Of a stretch of DNA of 64,000 nt, positions 1 to 9,118 are shown one piece after another. The notes under the pieces were generated by a model. It worked only from the letters and a program-made list of their open reading frames with translations. It was not told the origin of the DNA and did not search any database. The first letter of the stretch is position 1, and each line of letters starts with the position of its first letter. This DNA comes from Rhizobium sp. Root274 (GTDB lineage: Bacteria > Pseudomonadota > Alphaproteobacteria > Rhizobiales > Rhizobiaceae). Location: contig NZ_LMJE01000007.1 of NCBI RefSeq assembly GCF_001429245.1, forward strand, positions 659,127 through 723,126. The letters run 5' to 3'. The translations under genes were made by a program, and so were the position numbers.

Positions 1-1
1 G

Positions 2-2401
2 CTCTCCGAAAACCTGCTGGAGAACCCCTCACAGATCCGCAACATCGTGGCAGCCCCGGATCTGGTTAACGCATTCGTCTATCCTTACGAGCGCAATCGC
101 GGCTTCATCGGCAGGCGCCTCCTAGCCAATCCGGAGGAAGCCAGATTGCTGCGCGCGTTGAGAAGCGGAGAGACGGTCATCCAAGGACCCACTCCGCTAA
201 ACAATGGTTCCCAGGGGCTGCTGGTCACGCTGCCCATCGGCATGATCAACGATGTTGGCGAGCCTCGCTTCTGGGGAGGTCTGGTCGGCGTCATCGATTT
301 GCCGCGTCTTTATGACGACAGCGGGTTGCTCGCCAATGATCTCCCCTTGCGTCTCGTCGTCGCCAAGAAAAACGCCGATCCCACCCGCTCGTCGATCATC
401 TTCGGCGACCACTACGTGCTCGACAACGACCCGGTCCGCATGGTGATCGACCTCGGCAACGATCAGTGGACGATTGCCGCAATTCCATCCGAAGGCTGGA
501 ACAAGGGGACACCCCGATCAAACTTTCTGCGCCTGATGGTTCTCCTGGTCGCGACCATGATCTGCGCGACGGTCATCTGGGTTGCGCTGCTCATGTCGGA
601 GCGGCAGAAAAACTACGGCGCCCTGCGCGAACGGGAGGAGCAACTGAGAGCGGTATCGCACCGCTTGGGTCTTGCGCTTGAAACCTCCAGCATCGGCATC
701 TGGGAACTCGATCTCGCCTCCGGCGATATCCAGTGGGATGACCGCATGTTCCAGCTCTACGGCGTCGATCGCAATGTCCGCACCTGTTACGATGTCTGGA
801 AGTCCTGCGTTCACCCCGATGATCTCGTTCACGCCGACAATTGCCTTGCGCAAGCGATCGAGCAGGGAACGAACTATGAGACCCAGTTCAGGATCTTTCG
901 CGAAAGTGGCGAAATCCGCCATATCCGTGCCGTCGGCACGGCCTTCCGCAACCCGCAAGGGGCCATCAGCGTGCTCGGCGTCAACTGGGATGTCAGCGCG
1001 GATGTTACCCTTCAGGAGGAACTGCGCGAGGCGCAGCGGCAGACTGAGCAGCAGAACGCCGCCCTTGATACCGCCCGCCGCCGCATGGAGTACAATTCGC
1101 TGCACGATGCCTTGACGGGCCTGCCCAACCGTCGCTTCCTCGATCAGACGCTGGCAACCTTCCCGAAGGACGGGACCGAGCGACAGCACCTGACGGTGCT
1201 GCATCTCGACCTCGACCGTTTCAAGGAAATCAATGATACCCTTGGTCACGGCGCCGGCGACGCGATCCTGCGCCATGTCGCCGACGAGTTGAAGCAATGC
1301 GTCGGTCCGCAGGATTTCGTTGCCCGCATCGGCGGAGACGAATTCGTCGTTGTCTGCGCCAGACATCTGCGCTCGGATGAATCCTCCGCGCTCGGCGAGC
1401 GGATGGTCGCTGCGATCAACCAGCCCATCGTCTACAATGGTCACGAATGCCGCGTCGGCGCCTCGATCGGCATCGCCACGCAGCCGGAAGCCGCCATTCC
1501 GTCCGAACAACTGCTGGTCAATGCCGACATTGCCCTCTACGAGGCCAAGCGCCGAGGCCGCAACCGCGTCGAGCATTTCAACGACAGTCTGCGCGCTCGC
1601 ACGATCAACGTGAAGCAGACGGCCGATGCCATCCTGCGCTCGCTCGGCGAGGAAGATTTCGTCGCCTGGTATCAGCCGCAGTTCGATGCCAATACGCTGG
1701 AGATCAACGGCGCCGAAGCGCTCGCCCGCTGGAACCACCCGAAAAAGGGCATTCTTACACCCGATAAGTTCCTCGATATTGCCGAGAGCCTCAACGTCGT
1801 CGCACAGATCGACGCCACCATTCTGGAGCAGGCCCTCGCCCAGCTGTCACGCTGGAAGGCCCTGGGCCTTGGGATCGAGCATGTCTCGGTCAACATCTCG
1901 GCGCAGCGCCTGTTCGAGGACAAGTTGATCGACAGGCTGGAGACCCTGTCGCTGCAGCCGGGCAGCCTGTCCTTCGAGCTGCTGGAATCGATCTCCTTCG
2001 ATGACAAGGCCGATGCCGTGGCTGAAAGCCTCGAACGGATCAGAGCGCATGGTATCGCTATCGAAATCGACGATTTCGGCACCGGCTATGCCTCGATCCT
2101 GTCGCTGATCAAGCTGTCGCCGAGCCGGCTGAAGATCGACCGCCAGCTCGTCGCCCCGATTGTCACCAACGCCACCCAGCGCCGCCTGATCAGTTCGATC
2201 GTCGATATCGGTCGCTCCTTCGGCATCGGCATTGTGGCCGAAGGCGTCGAGACAATGGAGCATGCGGCAATCCTGCGCGATCTCGGCTGCCACACCCTGC
2301 AGGGCTACGCTCTTGCCCGGCCAATGAGCGCGGACGCCTTTGCCGAATTCGCCCAGCGCCATGCACAGAGCCGCGATATTCCGATACCCCGCATTGCGTG
2401 A
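2..2401 (+). CDS. CHASE-PAS-GGDEF-EAL signalling protein (5' truncated)
   Basis: Bifunctional-type cyclic-di-GMP protein. The frame is open from base 2, so the true start lies outside the window; residues below are counted from the GTG at 47. An extracytoplasmic CHASE-like sensor segment covers about 1-155, a membrane helix about 160-183, a PAS domain about 205-325, a GGDEF domain about 350-515 with intact GGDEF at 429-433, and an EAL domain about 525-770 with EAL at 557-559 and DDFGTGY at 675-681. The usual RxxD inhibitory site before GGDEF is absent (GPQD instead). Both catalytic signatures look intact, so it could make and degrade c-di-GMP, but which activity dominates cannot be read from sequence. 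It is tail-to-tail with the ExoD-family gene, so the two are transcribed separately. Confidence 0.9.
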   Translation, partial: LSENLLENPSQIRNIVAAPDLVNAFVYPYERNRGFIGRRLLANPEEARLLRALRSGETVIQGPTPLNNGSQGLLVTLPIGMINDVGEPRFWGGLVGVIDLPRLYDDSGLLANDLPLRLVVAKKNADPTRSSIIFGDHYVLDNDPVRMVIDLGNDQWTIAAIPSEGWNKGTPRSNFLRLMVLLVATMICATVIWVALLMSERQKNYGALREREEQLRAVSHRLGLALETSSIGIWELDLASGDIQWDDRMFQLYGVDRNVRTCYDVWKSCVHPDDLVHADNCLAQAIEQGTNYETQFRIFRESGEIRHIRAVGTAFRNPQGAISVLGVNWDVSADVTLQEELREAQRQTEQQNAALDTARRRMEYNSLHDALTGLPNRRFLDQTLATFPKDGTERQHLTVLHLDLDRFKEINDTLGHGAGDAILRHVADELKQCVGPQDFVARIGGDEFVVVCARHLRSDESSALGERMVAAINQPIVYNGHECRVGASIGIATQPEAAIPSEQLLVNADIALYEAKRRGRNRVEHFNDSLRARTINVKQTADAILRSLGEEDFVAWYQPQFDANTLEINGAEALARWNHPKKGILTPDKFLDIAESLNVVAQIDATILEQALAQLSRWKALGLGIEHVSVNISAQRLFEDKLIDRLETLSLQPGSLSFELLESISFDDKADAVAESLERIRAHGIAIEIDDFGTGYASILSLIKLSPSRLKIDRQLVAPIVTNATQRRLISSIVDIGRSFGIGIVAEGVETMEHAAILRDLGCHTLQGYALARPMSADAFAEFAQRHAQSRDIPIPRIA

Positions 2402-2430
2402 TGCGTATCGGGATCTGCTGCAAGAAACCC

Positions 2431-3072
2431 TCAGCCGCCGAACAGGTTCAGGCTCTGGCCGGCGGCCATGGCTGCATAGGCAAGCGCACCGAAATAGATG
2501 AGCGTCAACACCACCATCAGATGCCCCGCAGCCACCACCGCTCCGTCCCGCTGCGAAATCCCGGTGGAGAGCAGCAGGATCGCCACCCCCGGCAGCGTGT
2601 TGGAAAACGGGATGAAGGAAAGCGGCATCATCAAAAGAATGCCGGCTGCCGTCAGCACCAGTCCGTTGATCCGGTTCACCACAGCACCGGTCGTGAGCCC
2701 GAGCAGGCGCGGCCGCACATAGCGATCGACCTTGCGCAGGATCGTCAGGCCCCGCTCCAGAACCGGCACCAGACGGCTAGTGTCGAGCTGGCGGTCCGCG
2801 ACCTTGTTCGGAAGCCAGGGAAAGCGATTGAAGGTGATCGCCACGCCGATGAGCACGATGCCTGCGCCGAAGACGGTGGAAACGCCGGGGATCGACACCG
2901 GAACCAGGAAGGGAAGCGCCAGAAGTCCGCACAGCAGCAGAAGCCCGCTTTCCCCCATTGTCTGCAGGATCTGCCTGAGCGTGACGTGCTCGCCATCCAT
3001 CGACGCGATCACCTCTTCCAACACCGCACTGGTGCTTCGGTCTGTATCCTGGAAGCCGATCTTCGTTGTCAT
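2431..3072 (-). CDS. ExoD-family exopolysaccharide synthesis membrane protein
   Basis: A 213-residue integral membrane protein matching the ExoD family, linked in rhizobia to exopolysaccharide production and alkali tolerance. The N-terminal 40 residues are soluble. A hydrophobic block follows with the family-typical stretch around 45-80 (LALPFLVPVSIPG...), a central soluble loop, and two further hydrophobic regions at about 130-160 and 175-205. The length is normal. Its promoter must lie in the 115-bp gap to the divergent DMT gene. The family assignment is by pattern recognition; the biochemical role of ExoD is not established. Confidence 0.82.
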   Translation of the reverse strand: MTTKIGFQDTDRSTSAVLEEVIASMDGEHVTLRQILQTMGESGLLLLCGLLALPFLVPVSIPGVSTVFGAGIVLIGVAITFNRFPWLPNKVADRQLDTSRLVPVLERGLTILRKVDRYVRPRLLGLTTGAVVNRINGLVLTAAGILLMMPLSFIPFSNTLPGVAILLLSTGISQRDGAVVAAGHLMVVLTLIYFGALAYAAMAAGQSLNLFGG

Positions 3073-3186
3073 CAGGGTCGCTTTCGATTAACTCCGGGAG
3101 GAATCTGTCAGAGGCGACGCAATGCGGCGGCACCTCAAGCCGCAGATGAATGAGAATGCCGGGCCGGTCAAGTCACGCCATTAGGG

Positions 3187-4158
3187 ATGACGACGACCCG
3201 GGCCCCGAGATTGAGCATGACCGAAAACCCCGACCTTTCTGCCGCCCCCGCCAATCGTCATACTGTCCATGCCAAAGGTCGCGAAAAGCTTCTGGCCCAT
3301 GCGGCGATGCTGCTCTTCGCAGCGCTGATCGCGGGTTCCTTCTCCTTCGGCGGCATGGCGGCCCAGCATCTCGAAGCCGGCCCGCTGACGCTCTGGCGCT
3401 ACCTGATGACCATGGTCGTCATGGGTATCCTCACCTTCGGCGTGCTGCGGGTACCCTTCACAAAGCCGCGTGGCGTCTGGCGCTATGCCCTGCTGGGCGG
3501 TCTCATCGCGATCTACATGTTGACGATGTTTGCGGCGCTCGAATTCACCAGCCCCGTCCAGACCGGCGCCGTCTTTACCCTGATGCCTCTGATATCAGCC
3601 GGCTTCGCCCTCGTCTTCATCGGCCAGAAGACGAGGCCGGATGTCATGATCGCCCTGGTGATCGCGGCCCTTGGCGCTATCTGGGTCATCTTCCGGGCCG
3701 ATATCGGCGCCATCCTCTCCCTCGATGTGGGTCGTGGAGAATTGATCTATTTCGTCGGCGTCATCTGCCACGGCGCCTATGTCCCCTTAATCCGCAAGTT
3801 CGGCCAGGGTGAGAACCCGGTGGCCTTCGGCTTCTGGGTTGTCGTCTTCACCATCCCATGGCTGCTGCCAACCGGTGCCGTGCCGCTCGCTGAAACCGAT
3901 TTCGCCGCCCTGCCCGGCACGGTCTGGGCGACGATCGCCTATCTCTCGATCGTCACGACGGCCATCACCTTCATGCTTCTGCAATACGCATCCATGCGCC
4001 TGCCGGCCCCCAAGGTACTAGGCTACGGCTATTTGACGCCCACCTTCATCATCCTGCTGGAAGGCCTGCTGGGTCACGGCTGGGCAAGCCCCGCCGTGTT
4101 CCTCGGGGCCCTTGTGACGGCGGCCGGCCTGTTGGTGATGGGACTGCTCAGGGACTGA
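3187..4158 (+). CDS. DMT-superfamily (EamA) transporter
   Basis: About ten hydrophobic helices in two EamA-type halves (roughly residues 35-165 and 175-320) mark a drug/metabolite transporter, likely a small-metabolite exporter in the inner membrane. The substrate cannot be predicted. The first 30 residues are hydrophilic, and a second ATG at 3217 is an equally good start; neither has a clear ribosome site. The 3' end overlaps the 3' end of the rutR-like gene on the other strand by 11 bases, so the two converge. Confidence 0.83.
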   Translation: MTTTRAPRLSMTENPDLSAAPANRHTVHAKGREKLLAHAAMLLFAALIAGSFSFGGMAAQHLEAGPLTLWRYLMTMVVMGILTFGVLRVPFTKPRGVWRYALLGGLIAIYMLTMFAALEFTSPVQTGAVFTLMPLISAGFALVFIGQKTRPDVMIALVIAALGAIWVIFRADIGAILSLDVGRGELIYFVGVICHGAYVPLIRKFGQGENPVAFGFWVVVFTIPWLLPTGAVPLAETDFAALPGTVWATIAYLSIVTTAITFMLLQYASMRLPAPKVLGYGYLTPTFIILLEGLLGHGWASPAVFLGALVTAAGLLVMGLLRD

Positions 4159-4801
4159 CGGACGGCTTCAGGATCAGTCCGCTCACGAAAAGGCTTTCCA
4201 GAAATAGCGCAGCCGCCTCGAAGCGGTCGGTGCCATTGCGCGCGCTCCCGAGCACGGCCTGCACCTGCACGTCGAAATCCGCATAATGCTGGGTCGTCGA
4301 CCAGATTGAGAAGATCATGTGATGCGGATCGCAATCACGCACCTTTCCGGCCGAAATCCAGGCGCGGATGACCTCGGCCTTCTCGTCGACGAGATCCTTC
4401 AAAGGCCCTTCCAGCACCGACATGATATGCGGCGCACCCTGCAGCACTTCATTGGCAAACAGCCGGCTTTCGCGCGGAAACTCCCGCGCCATTTCCAGCT
4501 TGCGCCGGATATAGGAGCGAATCTCCTCTTCCGGATCGCCATCAGCATCGAAGGCCTGCAAAGGCTCGAGCCAGTTCTCCAGCACGCGGTCGATCAGCGC
4601 CCGGTGCATGGCCTCCTTTGTGCGGAAATAATAGAGCAAGTTCGGCTTTGACATGCCCGCGACCTCGGCGATCTGGTCGATCGTCGAACCGTGGAATCCG
4701 CGCTGCGAGAAAACCTCAAGCGCCGCTTCCAGAATAAGCTCTTCCTTCTCCTCCTGGATCCGCGTCCGCCTCTGGGTCTGCGCCGCCCTCGGTATCGCCA
4801 T
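4148..4801 (-). CDS. rutR: TetR-family regulator, RutR-like
   Basis: A 217-residue TetR regulator. The N-terminal helix-turn-helix (about 20-65) includes the PNLLYYF motif shared with E. coli RutR, followed by the larger YcdC/RutR-type C-terminal ligand domain. RutR binds uracil (and thymine) and controls pyrimidine degradation. The gene is divergent from an amidohydrolase and near a dihydropyrimidinase and a pyrimidine-type ABC importer. The 290-bp divergent gap contains a RutR-like operator at 4936-4951. Family membership is clear; the ligand and target set are inferred from context. Confidence 0.82.
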   Translation of the reverse strand: MAIPRAAQTQRRTRIQEEKEELILEAALEVFSQRGFHGSTIDQIAEVAGMSKPNLLYYFRTKEAMHRALIDRVLENWLEPLQAFDADGDPEEEIRSYIRRKLEMAREFPRESRLFANEVLQGAPHIMSVLEGPLKDLVDEKAEVIRAWISAGKVRDCDPHHMIFSIWSTTQHYADFDVQVQAVLGSARNGTDRFEAAALFLESLFVSGLILKPSVSP

Positions 4802-4935
4802 GTTCGAACTGTTCCCCGCCTAGCTTGCTGAAATCGCTCGGCAAAATTGAAGCTCAAAATCTGGGCATCTGCTCGATATTTTGTCGCAGAATTTTGCCGA
4901 TTTCGTCTTGAGTGCCGTGATGGAAGTTGTAATGT

Positions 4936-4951
4936 TTTACCAGTCGGTCAA
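4936..4951. promoter_or_regulatory. Putative RutR operator
   Basis: TTTACCA-GT-CGGTCAA matches the E. coli RutR consensus TTGACCA-N2-TGGTCAA at 12 of 14 defined positions, with the correct 2-base spacer. It sits between the divergent rutR-like gene (start 4801) and the amidohydrolase gene (start 5091), where it could control both. Binding is inferred. Confidence 0.6.
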
Positions 4952-5090
4952 ATTATTGGACAGATGTCAAATAAAGGCAACTGCCGATACGACAGCGGAA
5001 AAAGACAAACATTAAGCCGCTGTTGTTGACCTCGGGAACAAGGGAGTTGGGCGGAAGATCCAGCTCTCGATAAACAGGTGAGGATCTGCA

Positions 5091-6344
5091 ATGACGGCGC
5101 AATCCGGCACGAACCTTCGCGTGAACGGCGATCGGCTGTGGGACATGCTCATGGAGATGGCGAAGATCGGCCCCGGCATTGCTGGCGGCAACAATCGCCA
5201 GACCCTGACGGACGAAGATGCCGAAGGCCGCCGCCTGTTCCAGCGCTGGTGCGAGGATGCCGGGCTTTCCATGGGCGTCGACACCATGGGCAACATGTTC
5301 ATGACCCGCGCCGGCACGGATCCGGACGCGCTTCCCGTCTATATCGGCAGCCACCTCGACACCCAGCCGACCGGCGGCAAGTATGACGGCGTGCTCGGCG
5401 TCCTCGCAGGCCTCGAAGCCGTCAGATCAATGAACGACCTCAACATCCGGACGAAGCACCCTGTTGTCGTCACCAACTGGACGAACGAGGAAGGCGCCCG
5501 TTTCGCCCCCGCCATGCTCGCCTCCGGCGTCTTTGCCGGTGTGCTGACACAGGACTACGCCTATGGCCGCAAGGACATGGACGGCAAGACCTTCGGCGAC
5601 GAGCTGAAGCGCATCGGCTGGCTGGGCGACGAAGAGGTCGGCGCCAGAAAGATGCATGCCTATTTCGAATATCACATCGAACAGGGCCCGATCCTCGAGG
5701 CCGAGGACAAGCAGATCGGCGTGGTGACGCATTGTCAGGGCCTCTGGTGGCTGGAATTCACCCTGACCGGCAAGGAAGCCCATACCGGATCCACCCCGAT
5801 GAACCGCCGCGTCAATGCCGGTCTCGCCATGGCCCGCATCATGGAAATGGTCCAGACGGTAGCCATCGACAACCAGCCCGGCTGCGTCGGCGGTGTCGGT
5901 CAGGTGAATTTCTCGCCCAATTCCCGCAATGTCCTGCCCGGCACGGTCATCTTCACCGTGGACATCCGCTCGCCCGAACAGGCAAAGCTCGACGGCATGC
6001 GCGCCCGTATCGAAAAGGAAGCAGCCGAAATCTGTTCCGCCCTCGGCGTCGGCTGCTCAGTCGAAGCCGTCGGCCATTTCGATCCGGTCACCTTCGATCC
6101 GAAGCTCGTCTCCTCCGTCCGCAAGGCGGCGGAAGATCTGGGCTATAGCCACATGAACATCATCTCCGGCGCCGGCCACGACGCCTGCTGGGCAGCGAAG
6201 GTCGCGCCCGCCACCATGATCATGTGCCCCTGCGTCGGCGGCTTGAGCCATAACGAGGCGGAGGAGATTTCCAAGGAATGGGCAACGGCAGGCGCAGACG
6301 TGCTGCTGCGCGCCGTGCTGGAGACGGCGGAGATTGTCGGGTGA
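5091..6344 (+). CDS. M20-family Zn-dependent amidohydrolase (beta-ureidopropionase / N-carbamoyl-L-amino-acid hydrolase type)
   Basis: A 417-residue cytosolic M20-type hydrolase of the allantoate amidohydrolase/HyuC/beta-ureidopropionase group. The metal ligands are recognisable: the SHLDTQP motif, the aspartate in GGKYDGVLG, the EE pair in TNEEGARF, the histidine in EYHIEQGP, and the late GAGHDA histidine. Such enzymes hydrolyse an N-carbamoyl amine to the amine, CO2 and ammonia; with dihydropyrimidinase downstream the likely substrate is N-carbamoyl-beta-alanine or a related product. GAGGA 8 bases before the ATG is a good ribosome site. Sequence alone does not exclude an N-carbamoyl-amino-acid or allantoate substrate. 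Confidence 0.85.
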   Translation: MTAQSGTNLRVNGDRLWDMLMEMAKIGPGIAGGNNRQTLTDEDAEGRRLFQRWCEDAGLSMGVDTMGNMFMTRAGTDPDALPVYIGSHLDTQPTGGKYDGVLGVLAGLEAVRSMNDLNIRTKHPVVVTNWTNEEGARFAPAMLASGVFAGVLTQDYAYGRKDMDGKTFGDELKRIGWLGDEEVGARKMHAYFEYHIEQGPILEAEDKQIGVVTHCQGLWWLEFTLTGKEAHTGSTPMNRRVNAGLAMARIMEMVQTVAIDNQPGCVGGVGQVNFSPNSRNVLPGTVIFTVDIRSPEQAKLDGMRARIEKEAAEICSALGVGCSVEAVGHFDPVTFDPKLVSSVRKAAEDLGYSHMNIISGAGHDACWAAKVAPATMIMCPCVGGLSHNEAEEISKEWATAGADVLLRAVLETAEIVG

Positions 6345-6352
6345 TGAACTCG

Positions 6353-6552
6353 CTTCGCGCCCCCTCATCCGGCGCTACGCGCCACCTTCTCCCCGCTGGG
6401 GAGAAGAGGGAGCTCCACGCAACCACACGGGACAAGGTTGACATCACCATTTGCCGAACCGCAGCATTCGCTGGATGGAGCGCACGACGTCAGCGTGACC
6501 TCTTCTCCCGCTCGGGGAGAAGGTGGCGCGTAGCGCCGGATGAGGGGGGCCG
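6353..6552. repeat. Paired inverted palindromic element, copy 1
   Basis: Two inverted arms (6353-6413 and 6499-6552) share the core CCCCTCATCCGGCGCTACGC... / ...GCGTAGCGCCGGATGAGGGG. Each arm also contains short palindromes such as TTCTCCCCGCTGGGGAGAAG. About 85 bp of less conserved DNA separates them. The layout resembles the rhizobial intergenic mosaic elements (RIME). A second copy in the same orientation is at 7001-7201. Confidence 0.8.
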
Positions 6553-6559
6553 AACGGCC

Positions 6560-6979
6560 ATGACACACCCGCAAGATCCGACCAAAAGGTTGCCCGGAAA
6601 AACAGTCCCGGCCCGCAACCTTCGCACCAACGACACCGAGGCCGAATACCGTCTCTGGGGCGACATCCGCAATCGCCGGCTGAATGGCTACAAGTTCAGT
6701 CGCCAGATGCCGATTGGCGTCTATATTGTTGATTTTGTTTGCCACGAACAGCGGTTGGTGATGGAACTCGACGGTAGCCAACATGCGCAAAACGAACGCG
6801 ACGACCGGCGAACCGAGTGGCTGAACCGACAGGGTTACTCCGTTCTGCGGTTCTGGAACGCCGAGGTCCTGCAGGGGCGCAGCGCTGTCCTCGATACAAT
6901 TCTCGCCGTTCTGCAAGGTCAGATCGTCGAACGTTGCGACGCGATCCGGTTTTCGCCAGCTTCACGAGGGGACCGGTGA
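6560..6979 (+). CDS. DUF559 endonuclease-like protein
   Basis: A 139-residue DUF559 protein, a family related to very-short-patch-repair endonucleases. The nuclease core is intact: TEAEYRLW at 26-33, then Y55-x2-D58, E69-x-D71 and QH at 74-75, consistent with a PD-(D/E)xK-type fold. The chosen ATG lies immediately after the upstream repeat; extending further upstream would translate the repeat itself. The gene interrupts the pyrimidine-degradation genes and has near-identical 200-bp palindromic elements on both sides, suggesting it arrived or moved as a unit. No cellular role is known to me. Confidence 0.72.
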   Translation: MTHPQDPTKRLPGKTVPARNLRTNDTEAEYRLWGDIRNRRLNGYKFSRQMPIGVYIVDFVCHEQRLVMELDGSQHAQNERDDRRTEWLNRQGYSVLRFWNAEVLQGRSAVLDTILAVLQGQIVERCDAIRFSPASRGDR

Positions 6980-7000
6980 CCGTCATGCTGCCACGGCCTT

Positions 7001-7201
7001 CGCTTCGCGCCCCCTCATCCGGCCCTTCGGGCCACCTTCTCCCCGCTGGAGAGAAGAGGGAGCGCGCGACGACCTCGTCGGACCCCGGTATTCGCTCACT
7101 TCACCGCAGCGTCCGAACAGAAGATCGAGGTGCGCTACGTCTGCGTCACCTCTTCTCCCCAGCGGGGAGAAGGTGGCGCGTAGCGCCGGATGAGGGGGCG
7201 C
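7001..7201. repeat. Paired inverted palindromic element, copy 2
   Basis: Arms 7001-7071 and 7149-7201 repeat the architecture and most of the bases of the element at 6353-6552, in the same orientation. The left arm begins with the same CTTCGCTTCGCGCCCCCTCA run and the right arm ends with the same GGCGCGTAGCGCCGGATGAG. Together the two copies bracket the DUF559 gene. Confidence 0.8.
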
Positions 7202-7316
7202 CGCAGGCGAAAGCCAAAACGCGGAAGCTATCGGCAAGCGACAAACACGACATGCTGAGAGGACAAACGCTAACCAACCGCGCAAGCATCAAGAACACGA
7301 TACGGGGAGAGAGCAA

Positions 7317-8774
7317 ATGACCACCACAGTCATCAAAGGCGGAACGATCGTCACCGCCGATCTGACCTACAAGGCCGACGTGAAGATCGAGGGCGGGGTC
7401 ATCGTCGACATCGGCCCCAACCTCTCCGGTGACACCGTATTGGACGCAAGCGGCTGTTACGTCATGCCCGGTGGCATTGATCCGCATGTGCATCTCGAAA
7501 TGCCCTTCATGGGTACCTATTCCGCCGACGACTTCGAAAGCGGAACCCGCGCCGGCCTCGCTGGCGGCACGACCATGGTCGTCGATTTCTGTCTTCCGGG
7601 CCCGGACCAATCCCTGCTCGATGCGCTCACCATGTGGGACAACAAGACCTCGCGTGCGACAGCAGACTATTCCTTCCACATGGCGATCACCGGCTGGAAC
7701 GAGCGGGTCTTCGACGAAATGAAGACGGTCGTTCAGAATCGCGGCATCAACACCTTCAAGCATTTCATGGCCTACAAGGGCGCGCTGATGGTGAATGACG
7801 ACGAGATGTTCGCCTCCTTTCAGCGCTGCGCCGAACTCGGCGCACTTCCCCTTGTGCACGCCGAAAACGGCGATGTCGTCGCCTCGATGACGGCGAAGCT
7901 CTTGGCCGAAGGCAATAACGGACCGGAGGCCCATGCCTATTCCCGTCCGCCGGAGGTCGAGGGCGAAGCCACCAACCGTGCCATCATGCTGGCCGATATG
8001 GCGGGCGTTCCGCTCTATGTCGTGCACACCTCCTGCGAACAGGCGCATGAAGCCATTCGCCGCGCCCGCCAGAAGGGTATGCGCGTCTATGGCGAGCCGC
8101 TGATCCAGCATCTGACGCTCGACGAAAGCGAATATTTCAACAAGGACTGGGACCACGCCGCCCGCCGCGTCATGTCACCCCCGTTCCGCAACAAACAGCA
8201 TCAGGATTCCCTCTGGGCAGGGCTCCAGTCGGGCTCGCTCTCGGTCGTCGCCACCGACCACTGCGCCTTCACCAGCGAACAGAAGCGTTTTGGCGTCGGC
8301 AACTTCGCCAAGATCCCGAACGGCACCGGCGGCCTTGAAGACCGCATGCCGATGCTCTGGACCTATGGCGTTGCGACCGGCCGCCTGACGATGAACGAAT
8401 TCGTCGCGGTCACCTCGACCAACATCGCCAAGATCCTCAACATCTATCCGAAGAAGGGCGCCGTCCTGGTCGGCGCCGATGCCGACCTCGTGGTCTGGGA
8501 TCCGAAGCGTTCGAAGACCATCTCCGCCAAGACCCAGCAGTCGTCGATCGACTACAATGTTTTCGAGGGCAAGGAAGTGACGGGCCTGCCGCGCTACACG
8601 CTGACCCGCGGCTATGTCGCGATCGAGGAAAGCGCGGTGAAGACCCGTGAGGGCCACGGCAAGTTCGTGCGTCGCGAGCCGTTCACGGCGGTCAACAAGG
8701 CGCTGTCGACGTGGAAAGAACTGGTCGCGCCGCGCAAGGTGGAACGCACCGGCATTCCGGCGACGGGGGTGTGA
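7317..8774 (+). CDS. hydA: Dihydropyrimidinase / D-hydantoinase
   Basis: A 485-residue cyclic amidohydrolase that opens dihydrouracil, dihydrothymine or hydantoins to N-carbamoyl amino acids. The binuclear zinc site is visible: H57-x-H59 (DPHVHLE), the probable carbamylated lysine K154 in FMAYKG, H181 in HAENGD, H237 in VVHTSC and D314 in ATDHCAF. The length is normal for the family. GGGGAGAG just before the ATG is a strong ribosome site. The product is the natural substrate of the amidohydrolase encoded upstream. The first enzyme of reductive pyrimidine degradation, dihydropyrimidine dehydrogenase, is not in this window. Confidence 0.93.
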   Translation: MTTTVIKGGTIVTADLTYKADVKIEGGVIVDIGPNLSGDTVLDASGCYVMPGGIDPHVHLEMPFMGTYSADDFESGTRAGLAGGTTMVVDFCLPGPDQSLLDALTMWDNKTSRATADYSFHMAITGWNERVFDEMKTVVQNRGINTFKHFMAYKGALMVNDDEMFASFQRCAELGALPLVHAENGDVVASMTAKLLAEGNNGPEAHAYSRPPEVEGEATNRAIMLADMAGVPLYVVHTSCEQAHEAIRRARQKGMRVYGEPLIQHLTLDESEYFNKDWDHAARRVMSPPFRNKQHQDSLWAGLQSGSLSVVATDHCAFTSEQKRFGVGNFAKIPNGTGGLEDRMPMLWTYGVATGRLTMNEFVAVTSTNIAKILNIYPKKGAVLVGADADLVVWDPKRSKTISAKTQQSSIDYNVFEGKEVTGLPRYTLTRGYVAIEESAVKTREGHGKFVRREPFTAVNKALSTWKELVAPRKVERTGIPATGV

Positions 8775-8803
8775 GCAAGTCTATGGTGTTGGCGTTTGCG
8801 GCG

Positions 8804-9091
8804 ACCCCCCTCTGTCACTTCGTGACATCTCCCCCACAAGGGGGGAGAGTGGCCGCGGAGTGCTCACGTCCCACCTCCCCCTTGAGGTGGGAGGTCGCCG
8901 CAACGCGGCGAGTGGGGGTGACACCGGCGACGAGTTCGACGTCGCTGGGGCACGCTGACGCTTTACGCATCACCCCACCCCGGAGCTCCGCTCCGACCCT
9001 CCCCCTCAAGGGGAGGGTGAGGCTTCGGCACCTGCCCCAACCGATCTCCCCCCTTGAGGGGGAGATGCACGGCAGGGCAGAGGGGGGTAAC
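8804..9091. repeat. Mosaic of palindromic intergenic repeats
   Basis: The 345-bp gap between hydA and the cupin gene holds no gene and is almost filled by four palindromic modules: 8804-8847, 8870-8922, 8969-9020 and 9042-9091. They share cores such as CTCCCCCTCAAGGGGAG and CCCCCTCTG...CATCTCCCCC. Related modules recur at 10464-10667, 30626-30742 and 34318-34507, as expected for a dispersed family. Confidence 0.8.
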
Positions 9092-9118
9092 CCAAGCGCC
9101 AACGTCAGAGACGAGGCG

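Noticed and set aside
518..1738. Long open frame on the minus strand opposite the GGDEF-EAL gene
   Set aside because: The plus-strand protein has intact domains throughout; the opposite frame has no recognisable domain and results from high GC codon bias.
6278..6560. Longer N-terminus for the DUF559 protein
   Set aside because: It would translate the palindromic repeat; the domain starts after the ATG at 6560.
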